Assembly: GCF_019880385.1 (NCBI RefSeq)
Contig: NZ_CP082273.1
Span: forward strand, 744,001 to 808,000
Length of the DNA: 64,000 nt
Source of the DNA: Nocardioides coralli
GTDB taxonomy: Bacteria > Actinomycetota > Actinomycetes > Propionibacteriales > Nocardioidaceae
Direction of reading: 5' to 3'
Shown: positions 7,785 through 15,912 of the stretch, in pieces
How positions within the stretch are numbered: position 1 is the first letter of the stretch
Layout: each line of letters starts with the position of its first letter
Translations under genes and position numbers: made by a program
Notes under the pieces: model-generated
What the model was told of the DNA's origin: nothing
Database searches by the model: none
What the model saw: the letters and a program-made list of their open reading frames with translations, nothing else

Positions 7785-9119
7785 GTGACCCCCCAGACCC
7801 CCCTCACCCGACGTGCCCTGCTCTCGTCCTCCGCCCTGGCCGGAGCCGGTGCGCTCACCGTGATCCCGGGCGCCACGACGTCCTCGGCGGTGCCCACCCG
7901 GACGCCGCAGCGGGCCGACGCGCTCGTCGAGTCCTTCGGCATCGTGGTCCACCTCAACTGGCACAACAGCGTCTACGGCAAGCACGGCCGCGTGATCGAC
8001 TGGCTGGAGCGGCTCGGCACCCGCCACGTCCGCACCCGGGTCGGTCCCAACGCCGACGCGCTCGACGCCATGGCCGAGCTGGCCCGCCGCGGGATCAGGG
8101 TGCAGGGCACGTGCGGCCTGTTCGGCGAGCCGCAGTCGATGAACGAGATCATGCGAGCCGTCGACCGTCGGTTCAAGAGGCCGGGACGCGTCTTCGACGC
8201 CTTCGAGGGCATCAACGAGCCGAACAACGACGGGGTGCCGTGGATCGCCGAGACCCGAGCCCGCACCAAGGAGCTCTACGAGGCGCGGCGTCGTTACGGC
8301 CTCGGCTACATCCCGATCGTGGCGCCGGCACTGGCCCGCGTGACCCGGGGCGGGGTGCAGGGCAGCACGACGCTGCAGCAGGCCCGCAACCTCGGCAGCC
8401 TCGAGCGATGGGTCGACATCGGCAACATGCACGTCTACCCCCAGGGGAAGGCGCCCAGCGAGGACATCGGCCACCTGCGCAAGTGCGCGCGCATCGTGTC
8501 CGGCCAGGGACCCGTCATGTGCACCGAGGGCGGCTACTTCACGGCCATGGGCTACCGGGGCCCCTCCAACCCGGTGCCGCACCACGTGGCGGCGGCGTAC
8601 GCGCCGCAGGCGATCCTCGAGCACTGGCTGGCCGGGACCCAGCGCTTCATCCGCTACGAGCTGCTCGACGAGCCCGACGCCGACCGCAAGGACCGCGAGG
8701 GCACCCTGGGGACCATCCGGACCAAGGGCGGCGACTGGCGCCCCAAGCAGGACTTCAAGCCGGTCCGGAGACTGCTGCACAAGTTCGCGGACCCCGGCAA
8801 CCAGAACTTCCCGCGCAGGCCGCTCGGGATGGCGCTCCACGACGCCCCCAAGAACCTGCGGGTCGCGACCTTCGTCAAGCGGGACGGCACCCACCTGGTG
8901 GCCCTGTGGCTGGATCGCAACATCTATGACCCGAACCGGCGCCGGATGCTGGTGAAGAACCTCAAGGAGCCCATGAACGACGTGGTGGTCGCCTTCGACG
9001 GGCGCCGCGACCTGACGGTCGAGCGGCTGGTCGACGCGAGCTACCGGCGCCGGTACGACGGGGTGACCCGTCGCCGCATCGGGCTGAGCGCGGGGGTCAC
9101 GATCCTCACGATCCGGTGA
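7785..9119 (+). CDS. Exported glycoside hydrolase-like TIM-barrel protein
   Basis: This exported protein has 444 residues. The N-terminus TRRALLSSSALAGAG resembles a twin-arginine signal and ends near AVPTRTP. The body looks like a (beta/alpha)8 glycosidase: FEGINEPNNDG supplies a candidate acid/base Glu (E145, in the NE pair typical of clan A) and VMCTEGGYF a candidate nucleophile Glu (E248). The family cannot be assigned by eye. GTG 7785 has a GAGGAG ribosome site upstream. It follows the sulfotransferase operon with its own promoter, so it may trim or release the polysaccharide, in the way secreted lyases and glycosidases often sit in such loci. Convergent with the propeller genes. Confidence 0.7.
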   Translation: MTPQTPLTRRALLSSSALAGAGALTVIPGATTSSAVPTRTPQRADALVESFGIVVHLNWHNSVYGKHGRVIDWLERLGTRHVRTRVGPNADALDAMAELARRGIRVQGTCGLFGEPQSMNEIMRAVDRRFKRPGRVFDAFEGINEPNNDGVPWIAETRARTKELYEARRRYGLGYIPIVAPALARVTRGGVQGSTTLQQARNLGSLERWVDIGNMHVYPQGKAPSEDIGHLRKCARIVSGQGPVMCTEGGYFTAMGYRGPSNPVPHHVAAAYAPQAILEHWLAGTQRFIRYELLDEPDADRKDREGTLGTIRTKGGDWRPKQDFKPVRRLLHKFADPGNQNFPRRPLGMALHDAPKNLRVATFVKRDGTHLVALWLDRNIYDPNRRRMLVKNLKEPMNDVVVAFDGRRDLTVERLVDASYRRRYDGVTRRRIGLSAGVTILTIR

Positions 9120-9129
9120 GGTGAGGACC

Positions 9130-9158
9130 GGGCGGCGCGCGGTGGGGGCGCGCCGCCC
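9130..9158. terminator. Bidirectional terminator hairpin
   Basis: GGGCGGCGCGC (9130-9140) pairs perfectly with GCGCGCCGCCC (9148-9158) over a 7-base loop, between two convergent genes. There is no T tract, as is common in GC-rich actinobacteria. Confidence 0.6.
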
Positions 9159-9182
9159 GTCCCCAGGCCTTCGTCGCCGGGC

Positions 9183-10481
9183 CTACGGCAGGGCCGCGAA
9201 GCGGATGCCGCGGTGGTAGCGGCCGCCCCAGCGCACGCCGTCGGTGGCGAACCAGACCCCGTGCTCGGTCGGCACGATGTCGAAGCCGCCGGACTGCTGC
9301 GGCATGACCGGGTTCCAGTCCAGCGCCATGCCCGTCTCGGGGTCGATGGCGCCACCGCCACGTCGTTCCTTGGCGCCGACCCCCGCGGCGTTGAAGACGT
9401 AGGGCTCGTTGTTGTCCAGCCAGCGCGAGTGACCCTGGGTGTAGATCGCGGCGTCGGTGGCGGCAACGGACTTCACCGAGTCCCCACCCGTGTAGTTGAT
9501 CCAGGTCGGCACCGTCGGGTCGAGCTCGTCGGTCTCGAACCTGGCGATGCTGTCGCACAGCTGCCGTCCGTACTGTCCCGGCTGGTAGCGGAAGCCGAAC
9601 GCGGCGACGGCGAACCACGAGCTGTCGGGGGAGAAGTCGACGTCCTGGATGTAGGACTGCGTGACGCGCCGGCTCGAGCTGCAGTCGATGCCGTTCGGCT
9701 CGTAGTTCCACGGCGACAGGGTCGTGGTGCTCGGGCCGAGGTCGAGGAGGAACATCCGCGGCTTGTCGACACCGTCCACGGTCAGGAAGTTGCCGACGGC
9801 GGCGAGGTGCTCGCCGTCGCTGCTGATGTCGAACTTGAACACCTGCGCCGCGTTGCTGTTGGGCAGTCGGCCCCCGACGGCATGGTCGAGGTAGCGGGTG
9901 CGCCGACCGGTGTCCGGGTTCAGCGACATGAGACGACGCCGGAAGCTGCCGGCTGCCACCAGGTGACCCTGGTGGAACTCCAGGTCGGTCACCCGCTTGC
10001 CGCGGTAGGGCGGGTTGAAGTCCGGGTCCAGGGCGCCGGTGGCGAGGTCGAGCTTGGCCAGTGCCGGCCGCGGCTGGCCGTCGACGTTGCGGAAGCCGCC
10101 GCCGAGCCAGACCGAGGTCCCGTCGGAGACGACCGCCCAGACGGGTCCGTCGACCTCGGGCGCGAAGCTGGTGCTGATGGCGCCGGTGCGTGCGTCGAAG
10201 GCGAAGACGTTGCGGCGTGGGTACTGGCGGGTCCGGTCGCCGTTCTCGACGGTGCGGAACCGGCCACCGGCCACCATCATGGTGCCGGCCTCGCCGATCG
10301 TGTAGGCCACGGGCTTCCGGGCCCCGGGCGTCGTGGCGATCATCGGCACCCATCGCTCGGCTGTCTCGCTGACGGCCGTGCCGTGGACGTGGTCGGACCC
10401 CGTCGCCGGCAGCGTTCCCGCGAGACAGAGCGCGCTGGCGGTGGTCAGGGCGACGAGCGCGCTCGCGGTCCTGCGATTCAT
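9183..10481 (-). CDS. Exported beta-propeller-like protein, paralogue A
   Basis: This is a secreted protein of 432 residues. A signal peptide (MNRRTASALVALTTASALCLAG) precedes the shared mature start ATGSDHVHG. The body consists of repeated short beta units such as FAFDARTGAI, AKLDLATGAL, and SLNPDTG, with VWLGGGF and HLAAVGNF segments, like a PQQ/WD-type or delta-60 propeller. It ends RYHRGIRFAALP, as do its two neighbours. ATG 10481 is chosen for its AGGGGGAAC ribosome site and signal peptide. Conserved Cys pairs (for example in GIDCSSSRR and RQLCDS) suggest a disulfide. The function is unknown; its position suggests a matrix or polysaccharide-binding role. It has its own promoter. Confidence 0.75.
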   Translation of the reverse strand: MNRRTASALVALTTASALCLAGTLPATGSDHVHGTAVSETAERWVPMIATTPGARKPVAYTIGEAGTMMVAGGRFRTVENGDRTRQYPRRNVFAFDARTGAISTSFAPEVDGPVWAVVSDGTSVWLGGGFRNVDGQPRPALAKLDLATGALDPDFNPPYRGKRVTDLEFHQGHLVAAGSFRRRLMSLNPDTGRRTRYLDHAVGGRLPNSNAAQVFKFDISSDGEHLAAVGNFLTVDGVDKPRMFLLDLGPSTTTLSPWNYEPNGIDCSSSRRVTQSYIQDVDFSPDSSWFAVAAFGFRYQPGQYGRQLCDSIARFETDELDPTVPTWINYTGGDSVKSVAATDAAIYTQGHSRWLDNNEPYVFNAAGVGAKERRGGGAIDPETGMALDWNPVMPQQSGGFDIVPTEHGVWFATDGVRWGGRYHRGIRFAALP

Positions 10482-10541
10482 GGTGAGTTCCCCCTGTGGG
10501 TGCGGCCCCATCCCCACGGGTCCGCTCGCTAGGTTCCTTCG

Positions 10542-10586
10542 ACCCTAGGAAGGGGCTGCAGGGGGAGCATCACCACATGTGGGTAA
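10542..10586 (-). promoter_or_regulatory. Promoter A: palindrome at about -42 with -10 TAGGGT
   Basis: On the minus strand a perfect 10-bp palindrome CCACATGTGG (10573-10582) lies inside TTACCCACATGTGGTGATGC. Its centre is 30.5 bases upstream of the -10 box TAGGGT (10547-10542). The same layout occurs before paralogues B and C and the sugar transferase. No good -35 box is present, which fits activation from a site overlapping -35. Confidence 0.6.
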
Positions 10587-10611
10587 GGGCCACCCCCGTC
10601 GAGTGCCCGGT

Positions 10612-11910
10612 CTAGGGCAGCGCCGCGAAGCGGATGCCGCGGTGGTAGCGGCCGCCCCATCGGATGCCGTCGGTCACGAACCAGACGCCCTCGGCCGTGG
10701 GCAGGATGTGGAAGCCGCCGGACTGCTGGGGCATGACGGGGTTCCAGTCGTGCGCCATCCCGGTCACCGGGTCGATCGCCCCTCCGCCGGGTCGCGACTT
10801 CGCACCCGGTCCCTCGACGTTGAAGATGTTGGGGGCGTTGTTGTCGAGCCATCGCGAGTGGCCCTGCGTGTAGATCGCGGCGTCCGTGGCGGCGACGGAC
10901 TTCACCGAGTCCCCGCCGGTGTAGTTGATCCAGGTCGGCACCGTCGGGTCGAGCTCGTCGGTCTCGAACCGGGCGACGCTGTCGCAGAGCTGGGAGCCGT
11001 GCTGCCCGGGCTGGTAGCGGAAGCCGAAGGCGGCGACGGCGAACCACGAGCTGTCGGGGGAGAAGCCGACGTCCTGGATGTAGGACTGGGTCACCCGTCG
11101 GGTCGAGCTGCACGGGATGCCGTTCGGCTCGTAGTTCCACGCCGACACCGTCGAGCCCGTCGTGCTGAGGTCGAGCAGGAACATCCGCGGGCGCTCGGCC
11201 CCGTCGACGGTCCAGAAGTTGCCCACCGCGGCGAGGTGCTGGCCGTCGCTGCTGATGTCGAACTTGAAGACCTGCGGCGAGTTGCTGTTGGGCAGCCGCC
11301 CCTCGATCGCGTTGCCGATGTAGCTGGTGGCACGACCGGTGTCCGGGTTGAGCGACATCAGCCGGCGCGGGATGGTGCCGGCGATGACGAGGTGACCGCG
11401 GTGCATCTCCATGTCGGTGACACGGCCGCGCCGGAAGGACGGGTTGAACGTGGTGTCGAGCGTCCCGGTGGCGAGGTCCAGCTTGGCGACCGCAGCGCGC
11501 GGCTGGCCGTTGACGGTGGTGAAGCCGCCGCCGATCCACACCCAGGTGCCGTCGGAGACGATGCTCCAGACCGGCCCGTTGACGTCGGGCCGGAAGCCGG
11601 TGCTCACCGCACCGGTGTCGGCGTCGAACGCGAACACGTTGCGACGGTTGTACTGGGTGGTTCGGGTGCCGTTCTCGACGGTCTGGAAACGGCCGCCCAC
11701 GACCATCTGGTCACCGGCCTCCCCGATGCCGTAGGCCACCGGCTTCGCCGCGCCAGGCGTGGTCGCGATCATCGGGACCCAGCGCTCGGCGGTCTCGCTC
11801 ACGACGCCGCCGTGGGCGTGGTCGGAGCCGGCCGCCGGCGTCGAGGTCCCCAGGGCCACGGCGCCTGCCGTGGTCAGGGCGACGAGCACGGCACAGGTCC
11901 TGCGGTTCAT
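10612..11910 (-). CDS. Exported beta-propeller-like protein, paralogue B
   Basis: This is a 432-residue tandem paralogue of the gene at 9183-10481, identical in architecture. The signal peptide is MNRRTCAVLVALTTAGAVALG, the mature start is AAGSDHAHGG, the propeller-like units are VFAFDADTGAV and AKLDLATGTLD, the Cys-containing GIPCSSTRR and SQLCDS segments are kept, and the C-terminus is RYHRGIRFAALP. ATG 11910 has a GTGGGGGAAC ribosome site. It is separated from paralogue A by about 130 bases holding A's promoter, so the copies are independently transcribed rather than one operon. Function unknown. Confidence 0.75.
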   Translation of the reverse strand: MNRRTCAVLVALTTAGAVALGTSTPAAGSDHAHGGVVSETAERWVPMIATTPGAAKPVAYGIGEAGDQMVVGGRFQTVENGTRTTQYNRRNVFAFDADTGAVSTGFRPDVNGPVWSIVSDGTWVWIGGGFTTVNGQPRAAVAKLDLATGTLDTTFNPSFRRGRVTDMEMHRGHLVIAGTIPRRLMSLNPDTGRATSYIGNAIEGRLPNSNSPQVFKFDISSDGQHLAAVGNFWTVDGAERPRMFLLDLSTTGSTVSAWNYEPNGIPCSSTRRVTQSYIQDVGFSPDSSWFAVAAFGFRYQPGQHGSQLCDSVARFETDELDPTVPTWINYTGGDSVKSVAATDAAIYTQGHSRWLDNNAPNIFNVEGPGAKSRPGGGAIDPVTGMAHDWNPVMPQQSGGFHILPTAEGVWFVTDGIRWGGRYHRGIRFAALP

Positions 11911-11966
11911 GGCTGTTCCCCCACCTCGTACGCGGCCCAACCCCCACCGGTGCCGCTCCTGACGTG

Positions 11967-12011
11967 AGCGTAGGGAGCCGCACCGGGGGCGGCATCACCA
12001 CTAGTGGGTAA
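11967..12011 (-). promoter_or_regulatory. Promoter B: palindrome at about -42 with -10 TACGCT
   Basis: The perfect palindrome CCACTAGTGG (11998-12007) lies in TTACCCACTAGTGGTGATGC on the minus strand. It is centred 30.5 bases upstream of -10 TACGCT (11972-11967), the same spacing as promoter A although the bases between differ. Confidence 0.6.
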
Positions 12012-12027
12012 CGCCTGGGCGCCGGCC

Positions 12028-13311
12028 TCACGGCAACGCCGCGAAGCGGATCCCCCGGTGGTAGCGACCGCCGAAGCGGACGCCGTCGGTCACGAACCAC
12101 ACGCCCTCGGCCGTCGGCAGGATCTGGTAGCCCCCGGACTGCTGGGGCATCACCGGGTTCCACGACAGCGCGAGACCGGTGACCGGGTCGACCGCGCCAC
12201 CACCCGGCCGCTCGACCGACCCCGGACCGGGCCGGTCGAACGCGTCGGGGTTGTCGAGCCACCGCGAGTGGCCCTGCACGTAGACGGCCGCGTCGGTGGC
12301 CGCCACCGACTTCAGGGAGTCGCCGCCGGTGTAGTTGAGCCAGGTCGGCTCGAACGGGTCGAGCTCGTCGGTCTCGAAGCGCGCGACGCCGTCGCACAGC
12401 TGGCGGCCCTTCCAGTCCGGCTGGTAGCGGAAACCGAAGGCGGCCACCGCGAACCACGAGCTGTCCGGCGCGAAGTCGACGTCCTGGATGTAGGCGATGG
12501 CGTTGCGGCGCGTGGAGGTGCAGCTGACGCCGTTCGCCTCGTAGTTCCACGGCGACAGGGCCGAGCTGGTGTCGCCGAGGTCGAGGAGGAACATCCGCGG
12601 CCGGTCGGCGCCGTCGACGGTCAGGAAGTTGCCGACGGCGGCGAGGTGCTCGCCGTCGCTGCTGATGTCGAACTTGAAGACCTGCGCGGAGTTGCTGTTG
12701 GGCAGCCGCCCGCCGACCTGGTGGTCCAGGTACGTCGTGCGCCGACCTGTCACCGGGCTCAGCGACATGATCCGTCGGGGGATCGTGCCGGCCACGACGA
12801 GGTGGCCGTCGTGCAGCTCCATGTCCGTCACCCGCGCTCCCCGGAACGGCGCTGCGAACGTCGGGTCGAGCGCTCCTGTGGCCAGGTCGAGCTTGGCGAC
12901 CGTCGAGCGCGGCTGCCCGTTGACGTTGCGGAAGGCCCCGCCGAGCCACACCGAGGTGCCGTCGGAGACGGCACTCCAGACGATGCCGTCCACGTCCGGT
13001 GCGAAGGTGGGGCTGATGGCCCCGGTGCGGGCGTCGAAGGCGAAGACGTTGCGTCGGGTGAGCTGCTGGGTGCGGTCGCCATTCTCCACGGTGCGGAACC
13101 GGCCGCCGACCACCATCTCGTCTCCGGCCTCGGCCACGGTGTAGGCGATCGGCTTCGGCTGGCCGTCGGTGGTGGCGATCATCGGTACCCACCGCTCGGC
13201 CTGCTCACCGACCACGCCGCCATGGACGTGGTCGGACCCCGTGGCCGGCACGGACGCGAGCGCCGCCACGCAGGCGGCGGCCACGGAGACTGTCAGGGTC
13301 CTGCGCATCAT
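12028..13311 (-). CDS. Exported beta-propeller-like protein, paralogue C
   Basis: This is the third tandem paralogue, 427 residues. The signal peptide begins MMRRTLTVSVAAACVAAL and the mature start PATGSDHVHGG matches A. The propeller-like units (VFAFDARTGAI, AKLDLATGALD, SLSPVTG) and the Cys pair region (GVSCTSTRR, RQLCDG) are kept, and the end is again RYHRGIRFAALP. Differences cluster near the C-terminus (DNPDAFDRPGPG). ATG 13311 has a GGGGGGAACC ribosome site; the second Met is the next codon. Its own promoter lies upstream. Function unknown; probably extracellular. Confidence 0.75.
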   Translation of the reverse strand: MMRRTLTVSVAAACVAALASVPATGSDHVHGGVVGEQAERWVPMIATTDGQPKPIAYTVAEAGDEMVVGGRFRTVENGDRTQQLTRRNVFAFDARTGAISPTFAPDVDGIVWSAVSDGTSVWLGGAFRNVNGQPRSTVAKLDLATGALDPTFAAPFRGARVTDMELHDGHLVVAGTIPRRIMSLSPVTGRRTTYLDHQVGGRLPNSNSAQVFKFDISSDGEHLAAVGNFLTVDGADRPRMFLLDLGDTSSALSPWNYEANGVSCTSTRRNAIAYIQDVDFAPDSSWFAVAAFGFRYQPDWKGRQLCDGVARFETDELDPFEPTWLNYTGGDSLKSVAATDAAVYVQGHSRWLDNPDAFDRPGPGSVERPGGGAVDPVTGLALSWNPVMPQQSGGYQILPTAEGVWFVTDGVRFGGRYHRGIRFAALP

Positions 13312-13362
13312 GTGTGGTTCCCCCCACCCGGGCGACGCACCCACCAGCGTCGCGATGGCAGG

Positions 13363-13408
13363 ACGGTAGGGATCGTGACACGGGCCGGGCATCGCCCGTT
13401 GTGGGTAA
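13363..13408 (-). promoter_or_regulatory. Promoter C: degenerate palindrome at about -42 with -10 TACCGT
   Basis: TTACCCACAACGGGCGATGC on the minus strand (13408-13389) matches sites A and B in the TTACCCAC half and GATGC end. The centre lies 31.5 bases upstream of -10 TACCGT (13368-13363). Confidence 0.52.
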
Positions 13409-13414
13409 CGCGTC

Positions 13415-14836
13415 TCAGTAGGCGCCGCGGTGCCCCACGACGGCCCGCACCGTGCGGCCCAGGATCGCGGCGTCCATCGGCAGCGACCAGTTGTCGACGT
13501 AGCTCAGGTCGAGCCGCACCGACTCCTCCCAGGACAGGTCCGACCGTCCCGAGACCTGCCACAGGCCGGTGAGACCCGGCTTGACCGCGAGCCGGCGGCG
13601 CGGGTCGTGGTCGTACTGCTCGACCTCGCTGGGCAGCGCCGGCCGGGGCCCGACGAGAGACATGTGACCGCACACGATGTTCCAGAGCTGCGGCAGCTCG
13701 TCGACGGAGTACCGACGCAGGACCGCCCCCAGCGGTGTCACCCGAGGGTCGCTGCGCAGCTTGAACAGCACGCCGTCCGCCTCGTTGCGGTCGGCCAGCG
13801 CATCGACTGCCTGCTCGGCGTCACAGCACATGGTGCGGAACTTCAGCATCGTGAACTCGCGTCCGTCGCGGCCCACCCGGCGCTGCCGGAACAACGCCGG
13901 GCCGGGGGAGTCCCGGCGGACCAGCAGTCCCACCACGAGCAGGGCCGGCGCCAGCAGCACCAGGGCGCAGGCGGCGGCAACCCGTTCGGCCACGTCCTTG
14001 AGGAACCGGCAGCAGCCGCGTCCGGCGGCCGGGCGCACGTGCACCGCGCCCATGCCACCCGCGCGGACGGTGGTGGTGCGGGACGGGGCGACGTCGATCA
14101 GCCCCGTCCCGACGTACAGCTCCAGCTGGTGGCTCGCGGCCGCCCACGCGAGCCGGCGGATGGTGGTCGGCGTGAGGCCCGGGCCCGGAACCACCAGCAG
14201 GGCGTCCGCACCCTGGGCGAGGGCCAGTGCCGTGGGTCCCTCCGCCTCGGCCTCGGTGACCGGTCCGTGGACGTCCTCGCCCTCCCGGGTCAGCCAGGTG
14301 GCGACCACGTGGCACCGCTGCGGATCGCGAGCCAGCTCGTCCAGCGCGCGCTCGACATCAGCAGGAGCGCCCGCGACGACGAGGCGTACGCCGCGCTCGC
14401 CCAGCCACCCCGCCATGAGCACCGTGGCCGCCGAGGCGGCGACGACAGCGGCGACCGGGGCGACGAGACCGTCGAGCAGGGCGATGCCGAGCCCGGACCC
14501 CACCCAGCAGCCGAGCCCGACCACCGCACCGGCGTGGACGACCGGGCGCAGCCGGCTCAGGGTGCTCGCCAGGGGGCGCTCGGCCCAGCAGCCGAGGGCC
14601 GCCAGCAGCGCCGGCCAGGTGAGCAGGAGGCCGGCCGCCGCCAGCGGCTCGGGGTGGACACCTGCCGGCCACGTGGCGGCCAGCGCCGCGGACGCCGCCA
14701 GCAGGTGGATCAGGGGCTCCACACGGAGCCGGGGCAACCGCGTGACCCTCCCGGCCGCGGCCGGGGTCGCCGCCGACACCTGCTGGCCGACCTCCTGGCG
14801 GAGGTCCCCCAGCAAGGGTGCAGCGATCTGCGTCAT
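13415..14836 (-). CDS. Polyprenyl-phosphate sugar-1-phosphate transferase (exopolysaccharide)
   Basis: This membrane enzyme starts repeat-unit assembly by moving a sugar phosphate onto undecaprenyl phosphate. It has 473 residues. The N-terminal part (about 40-145) has four hydrophobic segments and a CoA-binding-like region follows. The C-terminal catalytic domain begins at about residue 275 with a further membrane segment, then DSPGPALFRQRRVGRDG, MLKFRTM, SVDELPQLWNI, SLVGPRPALP, and KPGLTGLWQVSGRS, all hallmarks of the bacterial sugar transferase family. ATG 14836 has the same GGGGGAAC-type ribosome site as the propeller genes. Last gene downstream of the regulators but with its own promoter. 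Confidence 0.92.
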   Translation of the reverse strand: MTQIAAPLLGDLRQEVGQQVSAATPAAAGRVTRLPRLRVEPLIHLLAASAALAATWPAGVHPEPLAAAGLLLTWPALLAALGCWAERPLASTLSRLRPVVHAGAVVGLGCWVGSGLGIALLDGLVAPVAAVVAASAATVLMAGWLGERGVRLVVAGAPADVERALDELARDPQRCHVVATWLTREGEDVHGPVTEAEAEGPTALALAQGADALLVVPGPGLTPTTIRRLAWAAASHQLELYVGTGLIDVAPSRTTTVRAGGMGAVHVRPAAGRGCCRFLKDVAERVAAACALVLLAPALLVVGLLVRRDSPGPALFRQRRVGRDGREFTMLKFRTMCCDAEQAVDALADRNEADGVLFKLRSDPRVTPLGAVLRRYSVDELPQLWNIVCGHMSLVGPRPALPSEVEQYDHDPRRRLAVKPGLTGLWQVSGRSDLSWEESVRLDLSYVDNWSLPMDAAILGRTVRAVVGHRGAY

Positions 14837-14894
14837 CGGTTTCAGTTCCCCCCGGAACAGCAGCGCATCGGTGTCGCCGCACGTCGTTCCGTGC

Positions 14895-14941
14895 AGCGTA
14901 GGAACACGCGTTTGCACCGGACATGCCACAAATGAGGGAAA
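14895..14941 (-). promoter_or_regulatory. Sugar transferase promoter with related -42 element
   Basis: The minus-strand -10 TACGCT (14900-14895) has, about 31.5 bases upstream, TTTCCCTCATTTGTGG (14941-14926). This resembles the propeller sites (TTACCCAC...GTGG) with an inner spacing one or two bases longer. The gene is not a paralogue of the propellers, so the match is not simple duplication. Confidence 0.45.
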
Positions 14942-15219
14942 GGGTCGAGAACGCCTGAGCGCTCCCCACAATTGGGGATTCCCAACTCCACGGCGGCCCG
15001 GGGAGGGTGGTCTGCAGGGCCCCTCGGGACCCGCTGACGGCTCACCAGCCGCCCTCACCGCCCGGGCTGGGGAGGGTGGCCGTGGCCGAACCCTCTGGAG
15101 ACCCCCCGCCCGGAGGCGAGGTGGCGGCCAGGGCCCGGCGCTGTCGGGTGCCTCAACGACCGGGACCGGTGCTGGACGGCTGGTGAGTCCTGGCGTGACC
15201 GCGGTGCCGGCGGCGGCCG
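14942..15219. other. Intergenic region, no gene seen
   Basis: This is 278 bases between the sugar transferase promoter and the end of the response regulator gene. It holds a second palindrome-like CCCCACAATTGGGG (14964-14977), a repeated GGGGAGGGTGG (about 15000 and 15066), and an 11-bp inverted repeat CTCACCAGCCG (15041-15051) / CGGCTGGTGAG (15177-15187). No convincing reading frame or terminator. Confidence 0.4.
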
Positions 15220-15912
15220 CTACGGAGTGGGGGGTCGCCACCCCACCTTGTGGGCGAGGCCGACGGCTGCGAGCTGGGAGGACACCTCGAGCTTGGCCAG
15301 GATCGACTTGATCTGGGTCCGCACGGTGGCCTCGGAGACGACGCTGGCGCGCGAGATGTCCCGCACCGTGTTGCCCTCCATCAGGTTGCCGAGCACCTGG
15401 CGCTCCCGGCCGGTCAACCGCTCGAGACGCAGGTGCAGCTCCTCCTGGTCCTCCCGGTCGCGGTGCCAGGCGGTGAGCAGCCGCTCCCGCTCCTCGCGGT
15501 CGATGACCGGCAGGCCCTGGTTCAGCCGACGGACGGTGGCCATGATCTCGTTGAGCGGGCGGGTCTTGCTGAGCACCTTGCGCGCCCCGTAGCGCAGGCA
15601 CTGGCCCCACCGGCTCTCGTCGGGCGAGGCCGTCACCACGACCACCCAGATCCCGGCCCGTGCGAGCGGCGCGATGATGCGCACGCCGTCGCCGAAGTGC
15701 CCGAGGTCGAGGTCCAGCAGCACGATCCGCGGGTGCAGCCGGACGATGGCGGACACCAGCGCCGCCTGTGAGCCGCGCATCTCCGAGACCGCCATCCGGC
15801 GTACGTCGTAGCCCTCCATCGACAGGGCGAGCTCGAGGGACTCGGCGAAGAGCGTGTGATCCTCGACGATGAGGATCCGCAGGCTGCTACGCGCGCGCGC
15901 GGGAGGCGCCAT
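15220..15912 (-). CDS. LuxR/NarL-type response regulator
   Basis: This is a 230-residue regulator. The receiver domain starts ILIVEDHTLFAES and keeps the acidic pair (VED), the phosphoacceptor Asp in IVLLDLDLG, the Thr in VVVTASP and the Lys in KVLSKTRP. The C-terminal LuxR helix-turn-helix is LTGRERQVLGNLMEG-NTVRDISRASVVSEATVRTQ. It is probably phosphorylated by the histidine kinase encoded just upstream, whose 3' end overlaps it by 26 bases (ATG 15912). Candidate targets are the palindromic sites before the propeller genes and the sugar transferase. Confidence 0.9.
   Translation of the reverse strand: MAPPARARSSLRILIVEDHTLFAESLELALSMEGYDVRRMAVSEMRGSQAALVSAIVRLHPRIVLLDLDLGHFGDGVRIIAPLARAGIWVVVVTASPDESRWGQCLRYGARKVLSKTRPLNEIMATVRRLNQGLPVIDREERERLLTAWHRDREDQEELHLRLERLTGRERQVLGNLMEGNTVRDISRASVVSEATVRTQIKSILAKLEVSSQLAAVGLAHKVGWRPPTP

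Noticed and set aside
14837..15610. Extended start for the sugar transferase gene
   Set aside because: The upstream frame has no similarity to the family and crosses the promoter; ATG 14836 has a good ribosome site.
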